Below, piece by piece: positions 25,789-35,300 of a stretch of 54,303 nucleotides of DNA (its first letter is position 1; the number at the start of each line of letters is the position of its first letter). The position numbers and the translations under genes are program-made. The notes under the pieces were generated by a model. It was not told the origin of the DNA. It was given only the letters and a program-made list of their open reading frames with translations, and ran no database searches. The stretch spans positions 1 to 54,303 of the forward strand of contig JBEBSD010000042.1 in the NCBI GenBank assembly GCA_040394475.1, written 5' to 3'. This DNA is from JBEBSD01 sp040394475 (lineage in GTDB: Bacteria; Bacteroidota; Bacteroidia; Cytophagales; Spirosomataceae).

Positions 25789-28338
25789 TTATTCGGTTGG
25801 TTCATCGTTTTCCGAAGATACTGCGGTAGCAGCTTCATCCGCCGGGCCTTCCGGCAGGACGCTGTCCTCTGGCTCCTCTTCCTCTTCTTTGGCCAATCGG
25901 GTTACGGAAGATATTTCATCGGATGCCTGTAGCTTGATCAGCTTGACTCCCTGGGTGTTACGACCTGCCAGGCGTATATCTTCCACATCCATCCGGATCG
26001 CAATACCATTTTTAGTGATGATCATCAGATCATCCGATTCCGTCACCTGTTCGATCGAAACCAGTTTCCCCACTTTCTCAGTAGCTTTCAGGGTGGTTAC
26101 TCCCTTTCCGCCCCGGTTCGTAATCCGGTAATCCTCGATTGAGGAACGTTTACCGAAACCATTTTCCGAAACAACCAGCAATTGCACATCTTCCCTGGAA
26201 ATACAGACCATTCCGATCACCTTATTATCGCCTTCAGGGGTATCAAGGTTAATCCCTTTCACACCCGCAGCGGTCCGCCCCATCGGACGTACTGTTTTTT
26301 CATTGAACCGAACGGCCCGTCCCACACTGGATGCGATGACGATATCATTGTCACCACTGGTAAGCGCTACGTTCAGCAGCCGGTCGCCCTCATGAATGGA
26401 TATTGCAATAATTCCATTCTGGCGGGGTCTTGAATAAGCTTCCAGCAAGGTTTTTTTGATCGTCCCTTGCTGCGTACACATAATGATGTAATTGTTGTTG
26501 ATATAATCGGCATCACTGAGCGTTTTCACGTTGATGACGGAACGGATCTTATCTCCGGACTCGATGCTGATAATATTCTGGATAGGCCGGCCCTTCGCGC
26601 TCTTCTGGCCTTCCGGCACTTCGTATACCTTCAGCCAGTACAATTTACCAAACTCCGTAAAAAAGAGCAGGTAATTAAGCATCGTGGCCGAAAACAGGTG
26701 CTCGGTGAAGTCTTCGTCCTTGGTTTTGACACCGCGGGCACCTACCCCACCCCTGCTTTGGGTGCGGTATTCATGAAGGGGGGTTCTTTTAATATAACCG
26801 CTGTGAGAAATCGTTATCAGCATTTCCTCATCGGCAATCATATCTTCATCGCTGAATTCCTCCGCTGCGTATTCTATTTCGGTACGACGCTGATCTCCGT
26901 AACGTTCCTTGATCTCGCCCAGCTCGGTTTTGATAATCTCATATTTCCGGTGCTCATTGGCAAGAATATCCCGCAAGTCGGTAATGAGTTTCATGATCTC
27001 CTCGTATTCCTGCACAATTTTTTCCCGCTCCAGACCGGTAAGGCGTTGCAGGCGCATTTCCAAAATGGCTTTGGCCTGTATTTCCGAAAGGCTGAATTCG
27101 GTTATCAAACCGGTTTTGGCAGCTTCCGGGTCTCTGGAATTACGGATCAGGTTGATGACCGCATCGAGATTGTCGAGCGCAATCAGCAATCCTTCCAGAA
27201 TATGCGCCCGTTTTTCAGCCTCGCGCAACTCAAACTGCGCCCGCCTGGTGATCACTTCCAACCGGTGCTCCACGTAATACTTGATGAGCTCCTTCAGATT
27301 AAGCAACAAGGGCCTGCCTTTCACCAGCGCTACATTATTAACGCTGAAAGACGACTGAAGCGGCGTGTACTTATAAAGATGGTTGAGTACGATATTGGGA
27401 ATCGCGTCTTTTTTCAGGTCGAAAACCACACGCATCCCGTCACGGTCCGATTCATCACGGATATCGGAAATACCATCCAGTTTTTTGTCATTGATAAGGC
27501 CGGCGATTTTCTCAATCATCATGGCCTTATTGGTCATATAGGGAATTTCTGTAAAAATAATCTGTTCCTTCCCGGTTTTCGTCACCTCAAAATGCGATTT
27601 CCCCCGGACCATCACCCGCCCTCTTCCTGTTTCGAACGCAGCACGTACTCCCTGGTAACCGTATATCGTCCCGCCGGTCGGAAAATCAGGCGCTTTGATA
27701 TACTGCATCAGCTCGGCAATCGTAATCTCAGGATTCTCAATATAGGCGATGGTGCCGTCGATGACTTCCGACAAATTATGCGGGGCCATATTGGTTGCCA
27801 TCCCTACCGCAATCCCGGACGACCCGTTAACGAGCAGATTGGGGAATTTGGCCGGAAGGACTGTGGGTTCTTTTAAGGAGTCGTCAAAGTTGGGCTGGAA
27901 ATCGACTGTTTCTTTTTCGATATCATTCAGCAACTCATCCGAAAGGCGCTTCAGACGCGCTTCCGTATACCGCATCGCCGCCGGAGAATCGCCATCTACA
28001 GACCCGAAGTTACCCTGCCCGTCCACCAACAGGTACCGCAAGGACCATTCCTGTGCCATACGAACCATGGTGTCATAGACAGACGCATCTCCATGGGGGT
28101 GGTATTTTCCCAACACCTCCCCTACTATACGGGCTGATTTTTTATGTGGCCGGTTGTACTTAACGCCCAGGTCTTCCATTCCAAATAAAACCCTGCGGTG
28201 CACCGGCTTTAATCCGTCCCTGACATCAGGCAGGGCACGTGAAATAATAACGGACATGGAGTAATCGATATATGCTCCACGCATTTCATCCTCAATATTA
28301 ATGGGGATTACGTTTTGTCCGGATGTTGATTCTTCCAT
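25789..28338 (-). CDS. gyrA: DNA gyrase subunit A
   Basis: An 849-residue type IIA topoisomerase subunit. The N-terminal winged-helix/tower region starts IPINIEDEMRGAYIDYSMSV. The catalytic Tyr124 lies in AAMRYTEARL. The C-terminal half contains beta-pinwheel blades with a GyrA-box-like element (QSRGGVGARG). The tail is acidic (EEEEEPEDSVLPEGPADEAA). The quinolone-determining segment reads YHPHGDASVYDT, so the position equal to E. coli Ser83 is Ala85, while the acidic Asp89 (E. coli Asp87) is kept. The length is normal for GyrA rather than ParC. The gene is divergent from the GntP transporter and followed by the TPR/coiled-coil gene. Confidence 0.95.
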   Translation of the reverse strand: MEESTSGQNVIPINIEDEMRGAYIDYSMSVIISRALPDVRDGLKPVHRRVLFGMEDLGVKYNRPHKKSARIVGEVLGKYHPHGDASVYDTMVRMAQEWSLRYLLVDGQGNFGSVDGDSPAAMRYTEARLKRLSDELLNDIEKETVDFQPNFDDSLKEPTVLPAKFPNLLVNGSSGIAVGMATNMAPHNLSEVIDGTIAYIENPEITIAELMQYIKAPDFPTGGTIYGYQGVRAAFETGRGRVMVRGKSHFEVTKTGKEQIIFTEIPYMTNKAMMIEKIAGLINDKKLDGISDIRDESDRDGMRVVFDLKKDAIPNIVLNHLYKYTPLQSSFSVNNVALVKGRPLLLNLKELIKYYVEHRLEVITRRAQFELREAEKRAHILEGLLIALDNLDAVINLIRNSRDPEAAKTGLITEFSLSEIQAKAILEMRLQRLTGLEREKIVQEYEEIMKLITDLRDILANEHRKYEIIKTELGEIKERYGDQRRTEIEYAAEEFSDEDMIADEEMLITISHSGYIKRTPLHEYRTQSRGGVGARGVKTKDEDFTEHLFSATMLNYLLFFTEFGKLYWLKVYEVPEGQKSAKGRPIQNIISIESGDKIRSVINVKTLSDADYINNNYIIMCTQQGTIKKTLLEAYSRPRQNGIIAISIHEGDRLLNVALTSGDNDIVIASSVGRAVRFNEKTVRPMGRTAAGVKGINLDTPEGDNKVIGMVCISREDVQLLVVSENGFGKRSSIEDYRITNRGGKGVTTLKATEKVGKLVSIEQVTESDDLMIITKNGIAIRMDVEDIRLAGRNTQGVKLIKLQASDEISSVTRLAKEEEEEPEDSVLPEGPADEAATAVSSENDEPTE

Positions 28339-28736
28339 AAATAAGCTTTGGAACCAGTAATTTTAATTGTTTACGATCCGACCTTATCTTTGTCTTAAAA
28401 AGAATAAAGCCAATTAGGTATCAAATTACGGGATTATTGCTGGTTTAAACAAAAAAAAGCGTCTGTGTGGGGATAATTCTGCCAGGGTGAAGAAAATCGT
28501 CCCGCTGCTGGTAAGATCCTCCGGATTTTACCAGGGATAATCTGTTGCGCTGCCCGCCGGCAGCGGGGGAAATTGTACCCGAAATTACCCATTTGGTAAC
28601 GCTCCCCGGATACGCAGGTCCGACCGCCATATGACCCGTGTCGTGACGCTTCCTAACGGGCATTCTATAAAAATTGCCATCCGGATCATTATAAATCAAC
28701 AATTTCCGGCTTCTGAAAAGAAACAAAACAATCATC
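28339..28736. other. Divergent gap between gyrA and the GntP transporter
   Basis: A 398-base gap. It contains a -7 element TATCTTTG on the plus strand (28385-28392) without a well-placed TTG, an 11-base-pair hairpin (28509-28533) and a GC-rich inverted repeat CCCGCcggcaGCGGG near 28552-28566. A minus-strand ORF across it (28445-28906) has low-complexity, family-less sequence and overlaps the transporter gene. I do not accept it as a gene. Confidence 0.5.
28509..28533. repeat. Hairpin-forming inverted repeat in the gyrA-gntP gap
   Basis: TGGTAAGATCC (28509-28519) pairs with GGATTTTACCA (28523-28533) through 11 pairs including one G-T, with a three-base loop. No T-run follows on the plus strand. 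It could be part of a leader RNA of the transporter transcript. Confidence 0.5.
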
Positions 28737-30041
28737 GTGCTGCTCTTACTCACTTTCTTGTCTATCGTTTGCCTGGTCCTCCTTATTGTCTGGGTAAAGC
28801 TTGATACATTTATTTCCTTTCTGCTCGTCGCTATCGGACTCGGATTAGCGGCCGGCATGTCGGTTGGCGACATTGGTATTGCCGTCCAGAAAGGAATCGG
28901 CAGCACGTTGGGAGACCTGGTGATGATTGTCGGATTCGGGGCGATGCTGGGGAAAATTGTAGCCGACAGCGGGGCAGCGCAGCGGATTACAGACTTTCTG
29001 ATTCAGCTGTTCGGCCGGAGATTCATGCTCTGGGGACTCGCTCTTGCCGGTTTTGTGATCGGGATCCCGCTGTTCTACAACGCCGGCTTTGTCATCGTCA
29101 TCCCGTTGATTTTCATGATTGCAGCCTCCACCAAAACGCCGATGCTGGTGGTGGCCATTCCGATGCTGTCGGCCCTGTCGGTCGCGCATGGTTACCTCCC
29201 CCCCCACCCTTCCCCGGCTGCCATTGCTGCTCAGTTAAATGCCGATCTGGGAAAAACATTGCTCTACGGTATTGTAGTGGCGATTCCCGCCATAGCCCTG
29301 GCCGGGCCCGTTTTCGGCAGAACGCTGGGCAAGTTTCATCCGAAACCGCTGACGGACCTGTTCGATGCAACCCCGCGCCCGGCTCATGAGCTGCCAGGAC
29401 TCGTCATCAGCATTATTACCGCACTGTTACCGGTTTTTTTACTCATTTCGATGGCGCCGCTGAACCGCCATTTCCCGGGATTTTCGCTGCTTGAACTGAT
29501 GGCTGAGCCCTGGTTCGGAATGCTGGTCTCTGTTTTATTTGCCGCCTACACGCTGGGCATCCGCCGGGGACAGTCGATGCACAAAATCACAAAATTATTT
29601 GAGGAAGCTTTTAAAGGCGTGGCGGTTATTTTACTGATCATCGCCGGGGCGGGCGTATTCAAGCAAATTATGACCGACAGCGGTGTCAATGCGTACATCG
29701 GGAATGCTCTCAAGGGGATGGATGTTCCCCCTCTGGTGCTGGCCTGGGGCATCTCGGCGGTGATCCGCATTTGCGTCGGATCCGCAACCGTTGCCGGACT
29801 CACCACAGTGGGCCTGCTGGCGCCTATGCTGCTTACACTTGAGGTTTCTCCCGAACTTGCTGTATTGGCCATCGGAGCCGGAAGCCTGATGTTCTCGCAT
29901 GTAAACGACGGCGGTTTCTGGCTGTTTAAGGAATACTTCAACGTCAGTATCAAGGAAACATTGCTGACCTGGTCCGTAATGGAAACCATTGTCTCCGTAG
30001 TGGGGTTGGCAGGTGTATTGCTGCTGGATGCATTGATTTGA
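28737..30041 (+). CDS. GntP-family transporter (gluconate/D-serine type symporter)
   Basis: A 434-residue polytopic membrane protein with about 12 hydrophobic segments. Family signatures are GFGAMLGKIVADSGAAQRI (about 63-81), PLFYNAGFVIVIPLIFM (about 104-120), HGYLPPHPSPAAIAAQLNAD (about 147-166) and SHVNDGGFWLFKEYF near the C-terminus. GntP members import gluconate, related sugar acids or D-serine with protons. The substrate is not readable from sequence. The downstream D-threonine aldolase-like enzyme makes a D-hydroxyamino acid plausible. The start is GTG 28737 because no ATG precedes in frame. The gap to ridA contains its own promoter. Confidence 0.88.
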   Translation: MLLLLTFLSIVCLVLLIVWVKLDTFISFLLVAIGLGLAAGMSVGDIGIAVQKGIGSTLGDLVMIVGFGAMLGKIVADSGAAQRITDFLIQLFGRRFMLWGLALAGFVIGIPLFYNAGFVIVIPLIFMIAASTKTPMLVVAIPMLSALSVAHGYLPPHPSPAAIAAQLNADLGKTLLYGIVVAIPAIALAGPVFGRTLGKFHPKPLTDLFDATPRPAHELPGLVISIITALLPVFLLISMAPLNRHFPGFSLLELMAEPWFGMLVSVLFAAYTLGIRRGQSMHKITKLFEEAFKGVAVILLIIAGAGVFKQIMTDSGVNAYIGNALKGMDVPPLVLAWGISAVIRICVGSATVAGLTTVGLLAPMLLTLEVSPELAVLAIGAGSLMFSHVNDGGFWLFKEYFNVSIKETLLTWSVMETIVSVVGLAGVLLLDALI

Positions 30042-30066
30042 CCTCGGGCGGCAGGTACCATTCCCT

Positions 30067-30097
30067 TTGGTTATCTCAAGGCTATGCGTTAATTTTG
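30067..30097 (+). promoter_or_regulatory. Promoter of the ridA/D-TA pair (TTG-N20-TAATTTTG)
   Basis: TTG at 30067-30069, a 20-base spacer and TAATTTTG at 30090-30097 match the consensus exactly. The leader to the ATG at 30192 is about 90 bases. The RidA-like and PLP enzyme genes can therefore be transcribed without the transporter gene. Confidence 0.7.
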
Positions 30098-30191
30098 AAT
30101 AGATTTCCATTCAGGTAATTACATGAGATTACCTGAACGGACGATCCTACTTAACCATACTTAATATATCTTAACAGTAACTCGATGTCTT

Positions 30192-30656
30192 ATGACTCCT
30201 GAAGAAAATTTTAGCAGGTTGGGCTTAGAACTTCCCCCGGCACCAAGCCCTGTGGGGGTTTACAAACCCGCCCTGGTGATCGATAACCGCTGGTTGTATG
30301 TGTCCGGACACGGGCCTGTATTGCAGGATGCCACCCTTATCCAGGGCCGTGTGGGAGATGAAATCGAACTCGAAGATGCCAAGCTGGCGGCACGTCAGGT
30401 AGGATTGGCCATTCTGGCCACTATTATCGCGCAAACGGGCTCCCTTGACCGGATAAAACGGGTGGTGAAAGTACTGGGCATGGTCTATTGTTCGTCTGAT
30501 TTCACGAAACATCCCTATGTTATAAACGGCTGTAGCGAACTGTTTGCTTCGGTCTGGGGACCGGATAACGGAATTGGCGTGCGGAGCGCTGTGGGAATGG
30601 GAACACTGCCGGATAAAATACCGGTAGAAATTGAAGCGATGTTCGAGCTTCACTGA
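30192..30656 (+). CDS. RidA/YjgF-family protein
   Basis: A 154-residue member of the RidA superfamily, which hydrolyses reactive enamine/imine products of PLP enzymes or acts in related degradation steps. The C-terminal motif GVRSAVGMGTLPDKIPVEIE keeps the family Arg (which binds the substrate carboxylate) and the P-x-x-x-x-VEIEA ending. An N-terminal extension of ~25 residues relative to E. coli RidA (NFSRLGLELPPAPSPVGVY) is typical of a subgroup linked to amino-acid enzymes. It sits directly before a PLP enzyme (55-base gap) on the same strand, the context expected if it clears the imine that the enzyme releases. Confidence 0.9.
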   Translation: MTPEENFSRLGLELPPAPSPVGVYKPALVIDNRWLYVSGHGPVLQDATLIQGRVGDEIELEDAKLAARQVGLAILATIIAQTGSLDRIKRVVKVLGMVYCSSDFTKHPYVINGCSELFASVWGPDNGIGVRSAVGMGTLPDKIPVEIEAMFELH

Positions 30657-30711
30657 AAAAAATCGCTCAGCGATAAAACCACTATGAATTTTAAAACGTC
30701 AACGTATACAG

Positions 30712-31824
30712 ATGGCCAATTGGTACGAATTAAACAAACCTGACCAGGTAGACTCCCCTGCCTTACTCGTATATAAAGCACGTGTGGAGCAGAATATAAA
30801 TTTCATGATCCGGACAGTGAGTGGTGATAGCACGCGGCTGGTGCCGCATGTGAAAACGCATAAAATGGGCGAGATCGTCAAAATGCAGCTGGAAGCAGGC
30901 ATCAGTAAATTTAAATGTGCTACGATTTCCGAAGCGGAAATGCTGGCCGAAGCCGGCGCTAAATGGGTATTGGTTGCCTACCAGCTCGTGGGACCCAAAA
31001 TTGACCGGCTGCTCGCACTGGCTGCAGCCTACCCCGATGTCCAGTTCGGGGTCCTGATCGATAACCGGGCGGTTGCTAAGTATATGAACGACCGGTGCAA
31101 GGGAAAAAAAATATCCCTGCTGATTTTCCTCGATGTCAATATGGGGATGAACCGGACCGGACATCCGATTAATTCCGAACTGCTGCTTTTGTACGATTAC
31201 ATCTACCGGCTGCCTAATCTGCTTCTGGCCGGGCTCCATTGTTACGACGGCCATATCGGGGATCAGTTTTTCAAAGACCGGAAAACAAAATCCGACGCGG
31301 CTTTCGAACCCTTGAATGAGCTCTTCCATTTTGTTGAAGTGAACGGCCTGCCGGATCCGGTGATCATTGCGGGCGGATCACCGACGTTTACGGTGCACGC
31401 CCGACGCAGAGAATTCTTATGCAGCCCGGGAACCTGTGTGCTGTGGGATTACGGCTATAGTGACCGCTATAAGGAGCAGCCTTTTCAGCATGCCGCCGTG
31501 TTACTGACCCGGGTGATTTCAAAACCTGTCCCCGGTTTGATCACTGTTGACCTGGGACACAAAGCCGTGGCCGCCGAAAACCCGATCGACCGGAGGCTTC
31601 GCTTCCTCAACCTCAAGGAATATACCCTCATAAGCCAAAGCGAAGAACATAGTGTGCTGCAGGTCGATAACTGGAACGATATTCTGATCGGGGATACGCT
31701 TTATGCCCTACCCTATCATATCTGCCCTACAGTAGCGCTTCATGCCAGCGCTGTAATTGTAGAGGATGGAGAAGTTACCGACGAATGGAAGGTCTCTGCC
31801 AGGGATCGCCGCATCACCTACTGA
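30712..31824 (+). CDS. D-threonine aldolase / D-serine dehydratase-like PLP enzyme
   Basis: A 370-residue fold-type III PLP enzyme (alanine racemase-like barrel). The signature RLVPHVKTHKMGEIV contains Lys48, the likely Schiff-base lysine. The C-terminal metal site is seen as His336 and Cys338 in LPYHICPTVALH, as in the D-threonine aldolase/D-serine dehydratase family. The barrel segment LIFLDVNMGMNRTG and the GGSPTF motif are also present. Family members cleave D-threonine-type beta-hydroxy-D-amino acids or dehydrate D-serine using PLP and a divalent metal. Which activity this one has cannot be read from sequence. The neighbouring RidA-like and GntP-like genes fit D-amino-acid use. A strong terminator follows. 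Confidence 0.88.
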   Translation: MANWYELNKPDQVDSPALLVYKARVEQNINFMIRTVSGDSTRLVPHVKTHKMGEIVKMQLEAGISKFKCATISEAEMLAEAGAKWVLVAYQLVGPKIDRLLALAAAYPDVQFGVLIDNRAVAKYMNDRCKGKKISLLIFLDVNMGMNRTGHPINSELLLLYDYIYRLPNLLLAGLHCYDGHIGDQFFKDRKTKSDAAFEPLNELFHFVEVNGLPDPVIIAGGSPTFTVHARRREFLCSPGTCVLWDYGYSDRYKEQPFQHAAVLLTRVISKPVPGLITVDLGHKAVAAENPIDRRLRFLNLKEYTLISQSEEHSVLQVDNWNDILIGDTLYALPYHICPTVALHASAVIVEDGEVTDEWKVSARDRRITY

Positions 31825-31837
31825 GCGGGAATAGCGC

Positions 31838-31883
31838 CCGTGGACGGTGTCTCCAGACCGTGGACTGTGTCTCCACAGTCCAC
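31838..31883. repeat. REP-like palindrome element, copy 1
   Basis: A first half-unit CCGTGGACGGTGTCTCCAGA (31838-31857) is followed by a full palindrome: GTGGACTGTG (31860-31869), loop TCTC, CACAGTCCAC (31874-31883), perfect over 10 base pairs. A related element occurs at 45630-45653. It lies after the D-TA-like gene and before its terminator. Confidence 0.7.
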
Positions 31884-31923
31884 CGCCAGGCTCGCGTCAA
31901 AATAACAGTTATTTAATACGAAG

Positions 31924-31951
31924 AAGGGTCCGTAATACGGGCCCTTTTTTT
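31924..31951 (+). terminator. Terminator after the D-TA-like gene
   Basis: AAGGGTCCGTA (31924-31934) pairs with TACGGGCCCTT (31936-31946), including one T-G pair, and is followed by a T-run. The actual loop will be slightly larger than the single base shown by full pairing. Confidence 0.85.
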
Positions 31952-32357
31952 ACGGAACAGCATCCACTGCATTCGCATCGGTGCGACAGGATTGTTTTTC
32001 CGGATGGAAGCTGCAGCCTGCCGCGAACAGTAATGTCCCGGCAGTGGAAATTTCCTATTTATTCATTATCAAACAATATCCTGAAGAATAGATTAAAGCC
32101 GGTATTTTATTTGTATTAATTATAAGTTAGCAAAATTTTATAAATATTTTGATACTAAATTTTCCTATGCCAATAAATCTATAATACTTCATTTAAATTT
32201 CGACAAAATCATGTTTTACAAAATTTGTTTATTATTAAATTGCCAACCGAAAAATTAAAATCATCTGAACTGTATTGGTATGGGTAATCGGAGAATTACC
32301 GCTCAGGTGACGGGATTTTTATACGAAGAGAGGAGTTAATGCTTTTAATATAGATAG

Positions 32358-35300
32358 ATGTCAGTAGAACAATTGAACCACCGGGGACTTTATCGCCCGG
32401 AATTTGAACATGACGCGTGCGGAATCGGGTTTCGGGCACACATGAAAGGTCATAAGTCGCACCAGATTGTTGCGGATGCCATTCATATGCTGGAACGTAT
32501 GGATCACAGGGGAGCATGTGGCTGTGACCCCAATACAGGGGATGGCGCCGGGATCCTGATCCAGATCCCGCATGAATTTTTTGTGGAAGAATGTACCAGG
32601 CTCGGGTTCCAGTTGCCGGCGGCCGGTGAATATGGCGTAGGAATGATTTTCTTCCCGAGGGAAGAACGGGTGAGAGAAGAGAGCCGCAATATTCTTAACC
32701 GTAAAATCAAAGCGCTGGGAATGACCTTACTGGGATACCGGAAAGTACCGACCCTGAACGATTCACTCGGTGAAGGATCACTTTCCGTGGAACCGTACGT
32801 AGAGCAGGTTTTCATCAAAAAACCACCGCTGCTCGAGGACGACCTGGATTTTGAACGGAAACTGTATGTCTTAAAACAAGCCAGCGTCCGCTTAATCAAT
32901 GAAACTGTAAAAGGCGCCAGGGATTCATTTTATTTGCCCACCCTGTCAAGCCGTACAATTGTTTATAAAGGACAGCTGACCACGGAACAGTTAAAATACT
33001 ACTTCCCGGACCTTGAAAACGAATCCGTAGTATCGGCGCTTGCCGTTGTACACTCCCGTTTCTCAACCAACACCTTTCCTTCCTGGAAGCTGGCACAGCC
33101 GTTCCGTTATATTGCCCATAACGGAGAAATCAATACTGTAAAGGGAAATGTCAACTGGATCCGGGCCGGAGAGAAGTCTTTCCAGTCTGACTATTTCTCC
33201 AAGGAAGAGATGGATATGATCCTGCCGATCTGTGACAAGGACCAGTCGGATTCGGCCAACCTGGACAATGCCATCGAATTGCTGTATCTCACCGGCCGCT
33301 CATTGCCCCATGTAATGATGATGCTTATCCCCGAAGCCTGGGACGGCAACGAACAGATGGATCCGGCGAGAAAAGCTTTTTACGAATACCATTCGGCCAT
33401 TATGGAACCGTGGGACGGTCCGGCTTCGATCTCGTTTACAGACGGAAAAATAGTAGGTGCAACACTCGACCGAAACGGGCTTCGTCCGTCCCGTTACTGG
33501 GTACTCAACGACGATACCATTATTATGGCATCCGAAACCGGTGTGCTTGAAAATGTGGACCAGTCGAAAGTGTTGCTGAAAGGGCGTCTGCAGCCCGGAC
33601 GTATGTTCGTAGTCGACATGGAAGAGGGCCGGATTATTCCGGACGAAGAACTGAAATCCGCCATTTGCTCCCGCCAGCCGTACCATGAATGGCTGACCGA
33701 AAACAAGCTGAAGGTTGAAGACCTGGATCACCCGATCCGCATGTACCGGAACTATGATGACCGGTCGCTGCTGAAACGCCAGATCGCCTTCGGGTTCAGC
33801 TCCGAAGATCTCCGGATGATTCTGGCGCCTATGGCGCAGTCAGGTGTTGAGGCGATCGGCTCCATGGGGACCGATGTGCCGCTGGCCATACTTTCCGATC
33901 AAAGCCAGCACCTGTCCAATTATTTCAAGCAGCTGTTTGCGCAGGTGACCAATCCGCCTATTGATTCCATCCGGGAACGGGCTATTATGTCCCTGATTTC
34001 GTTTGTCGGCGGCGGTGAAAACCTGTTGGAAGAAGGCCCCAAGCATTGCCGTCAGATCGAAATTCCGCACCCGGTTCTCACGATTTCGGAGTTCGACAAA
34101 TTACGATTTGTGGATAAAAGCCATTTTCAGGCAAAAACGATTAATACTTATTTTCGCTCGGATGAAGGCGGAAAAGGACTCGCGCGTGCGCTGGAGCGGA
34201 TCTGCCGGTACGCTGAAGATGCTATCGAGGATGACTTTGAAATCCTGATCCTGTCCGACCGGGCGATTGATTCCAACCATGCGCCTATCCCCTCTTTACT
34301 GGCTACTGCCGCCGTACACCACCACCTGATCCGTAACGGTCTGAGAGGGAAAGTCGGACTGCTGGTAGAAACCGGCGACGCCTGGGAGACCCACCATTTC
34401 GCAACCCTGATCGGCTACGGCGCTTCGGGGGTGTGTCCCTACATGGCTTTCGAAACCATCTCCCACATGAACCGGAAAGGGATGATCGAGGGGACGTTTG
34501 CGGATGACAAACTGCATTATAACTACATTAAAGCCGTTAATAAAGAATTGCTGAAGATTTTCTCCAAAATGGGAATATCGACGCTGCAATCGTATCAGGG
34601 CGCCCAGATTTTCGAATGCCTGGGACTGAACAAAGAGGTAATCGATCAGTATTTTACAGGAACCATTTCGCGGATCGGAGGACTGGGCCTGAATGAAATT
34701 GCCCGGGAAATTCTTGTCCGGCATAAAGTGGCGTACCCCGAAAAGACGGGATTGAACCAAAAACTGGAAGTAGGAGGTTTTTACCAGTGGAAACAGCGGG
34801 GGGAAGTACATATCTTTAATCCGCAGACCGTCCATCTGCTGCAGCATTCCACCCAAACGAATGACTATGGACTCTTCAGGAAATACTCAAAGCTGATTGA
34901 CGACCAGACCCAGAAAGCGCTTACCCTGAGGGGCTTGCTCCGTTTCCGAAAAGGGGCGCCGGTCCCGTTGGAAGAGGTGGAGCCGATCGAAAGCATTTTC
35001 AAACGGTTTGCTACCGGGGCCATGTCCTTTGGCTCTATCTCCTGGGAAGCCCACACGACGCTGGCCATTGCGATGAACCGCATCGGTGGAAAATCCAACT
35101 CGGGCGAAGGAGGGGAAGACGAGCTGCGCTACACCCCGAAGGCCAATGGCGATAATCTGAATTCCGCTATCAAGCAAGTCGCTTCGGGACGTTTCGGCGT
35201 CACCAGCTATTATCTTGCCAATGCCCGGGAGCTCCAGATTAAAATGGCGCAGGGGGCCAAACCCGGTGAAGGAGGACAGCTGCCCGGCCATAAGGTAGAC

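Larger units (their letters stand above)
31825..32357. other. Gap between the D-TA-like gene and gltB
   Basis: A 533-base gap. In order it holds a REP-like element (31838-31883), a strong terminator (31924-31951) and an AT-rich stretch with no recognisable gene (about 32080-32357). The last 80 bases contain a small hairpin (GGTAAT at 32283-32288 with ATTACC at 32295-32300). The gltB promoter probably lies here but no TTG/TAnnTTTG pair at correct spacing was found. A + ORF at 31847-32119 reads through the repeat and the terminator and is rejected. Confidence 0.6.

Noticed and set aside
26467..27876. Long + strand ORF of 469 codons antisense to gyrA
   Set aside because: It lies wholly inside gyrA, its translation has no recognisable family and is rich in H, F, R and I as expected from an antisense frame of a GC-balanced gene.
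28445..28906. Minus-strand ORF of 153 codons in the gyrA-gntP gap
   Set aside because: Overlaps the transporter gene, has no domain and reads through hairpins.
31847..32119. + strand ORF of 90 codons after the D-TA-like gene
   Set aside because: It reads through the REP-like palindrome and a strong terminator, and has no family.
32283..32300. Small hairpin before gltB as a riboswitch
   Set aside because: The pairing (GGTAAT/ATTACC) is too short, and no known class architecture is seen.
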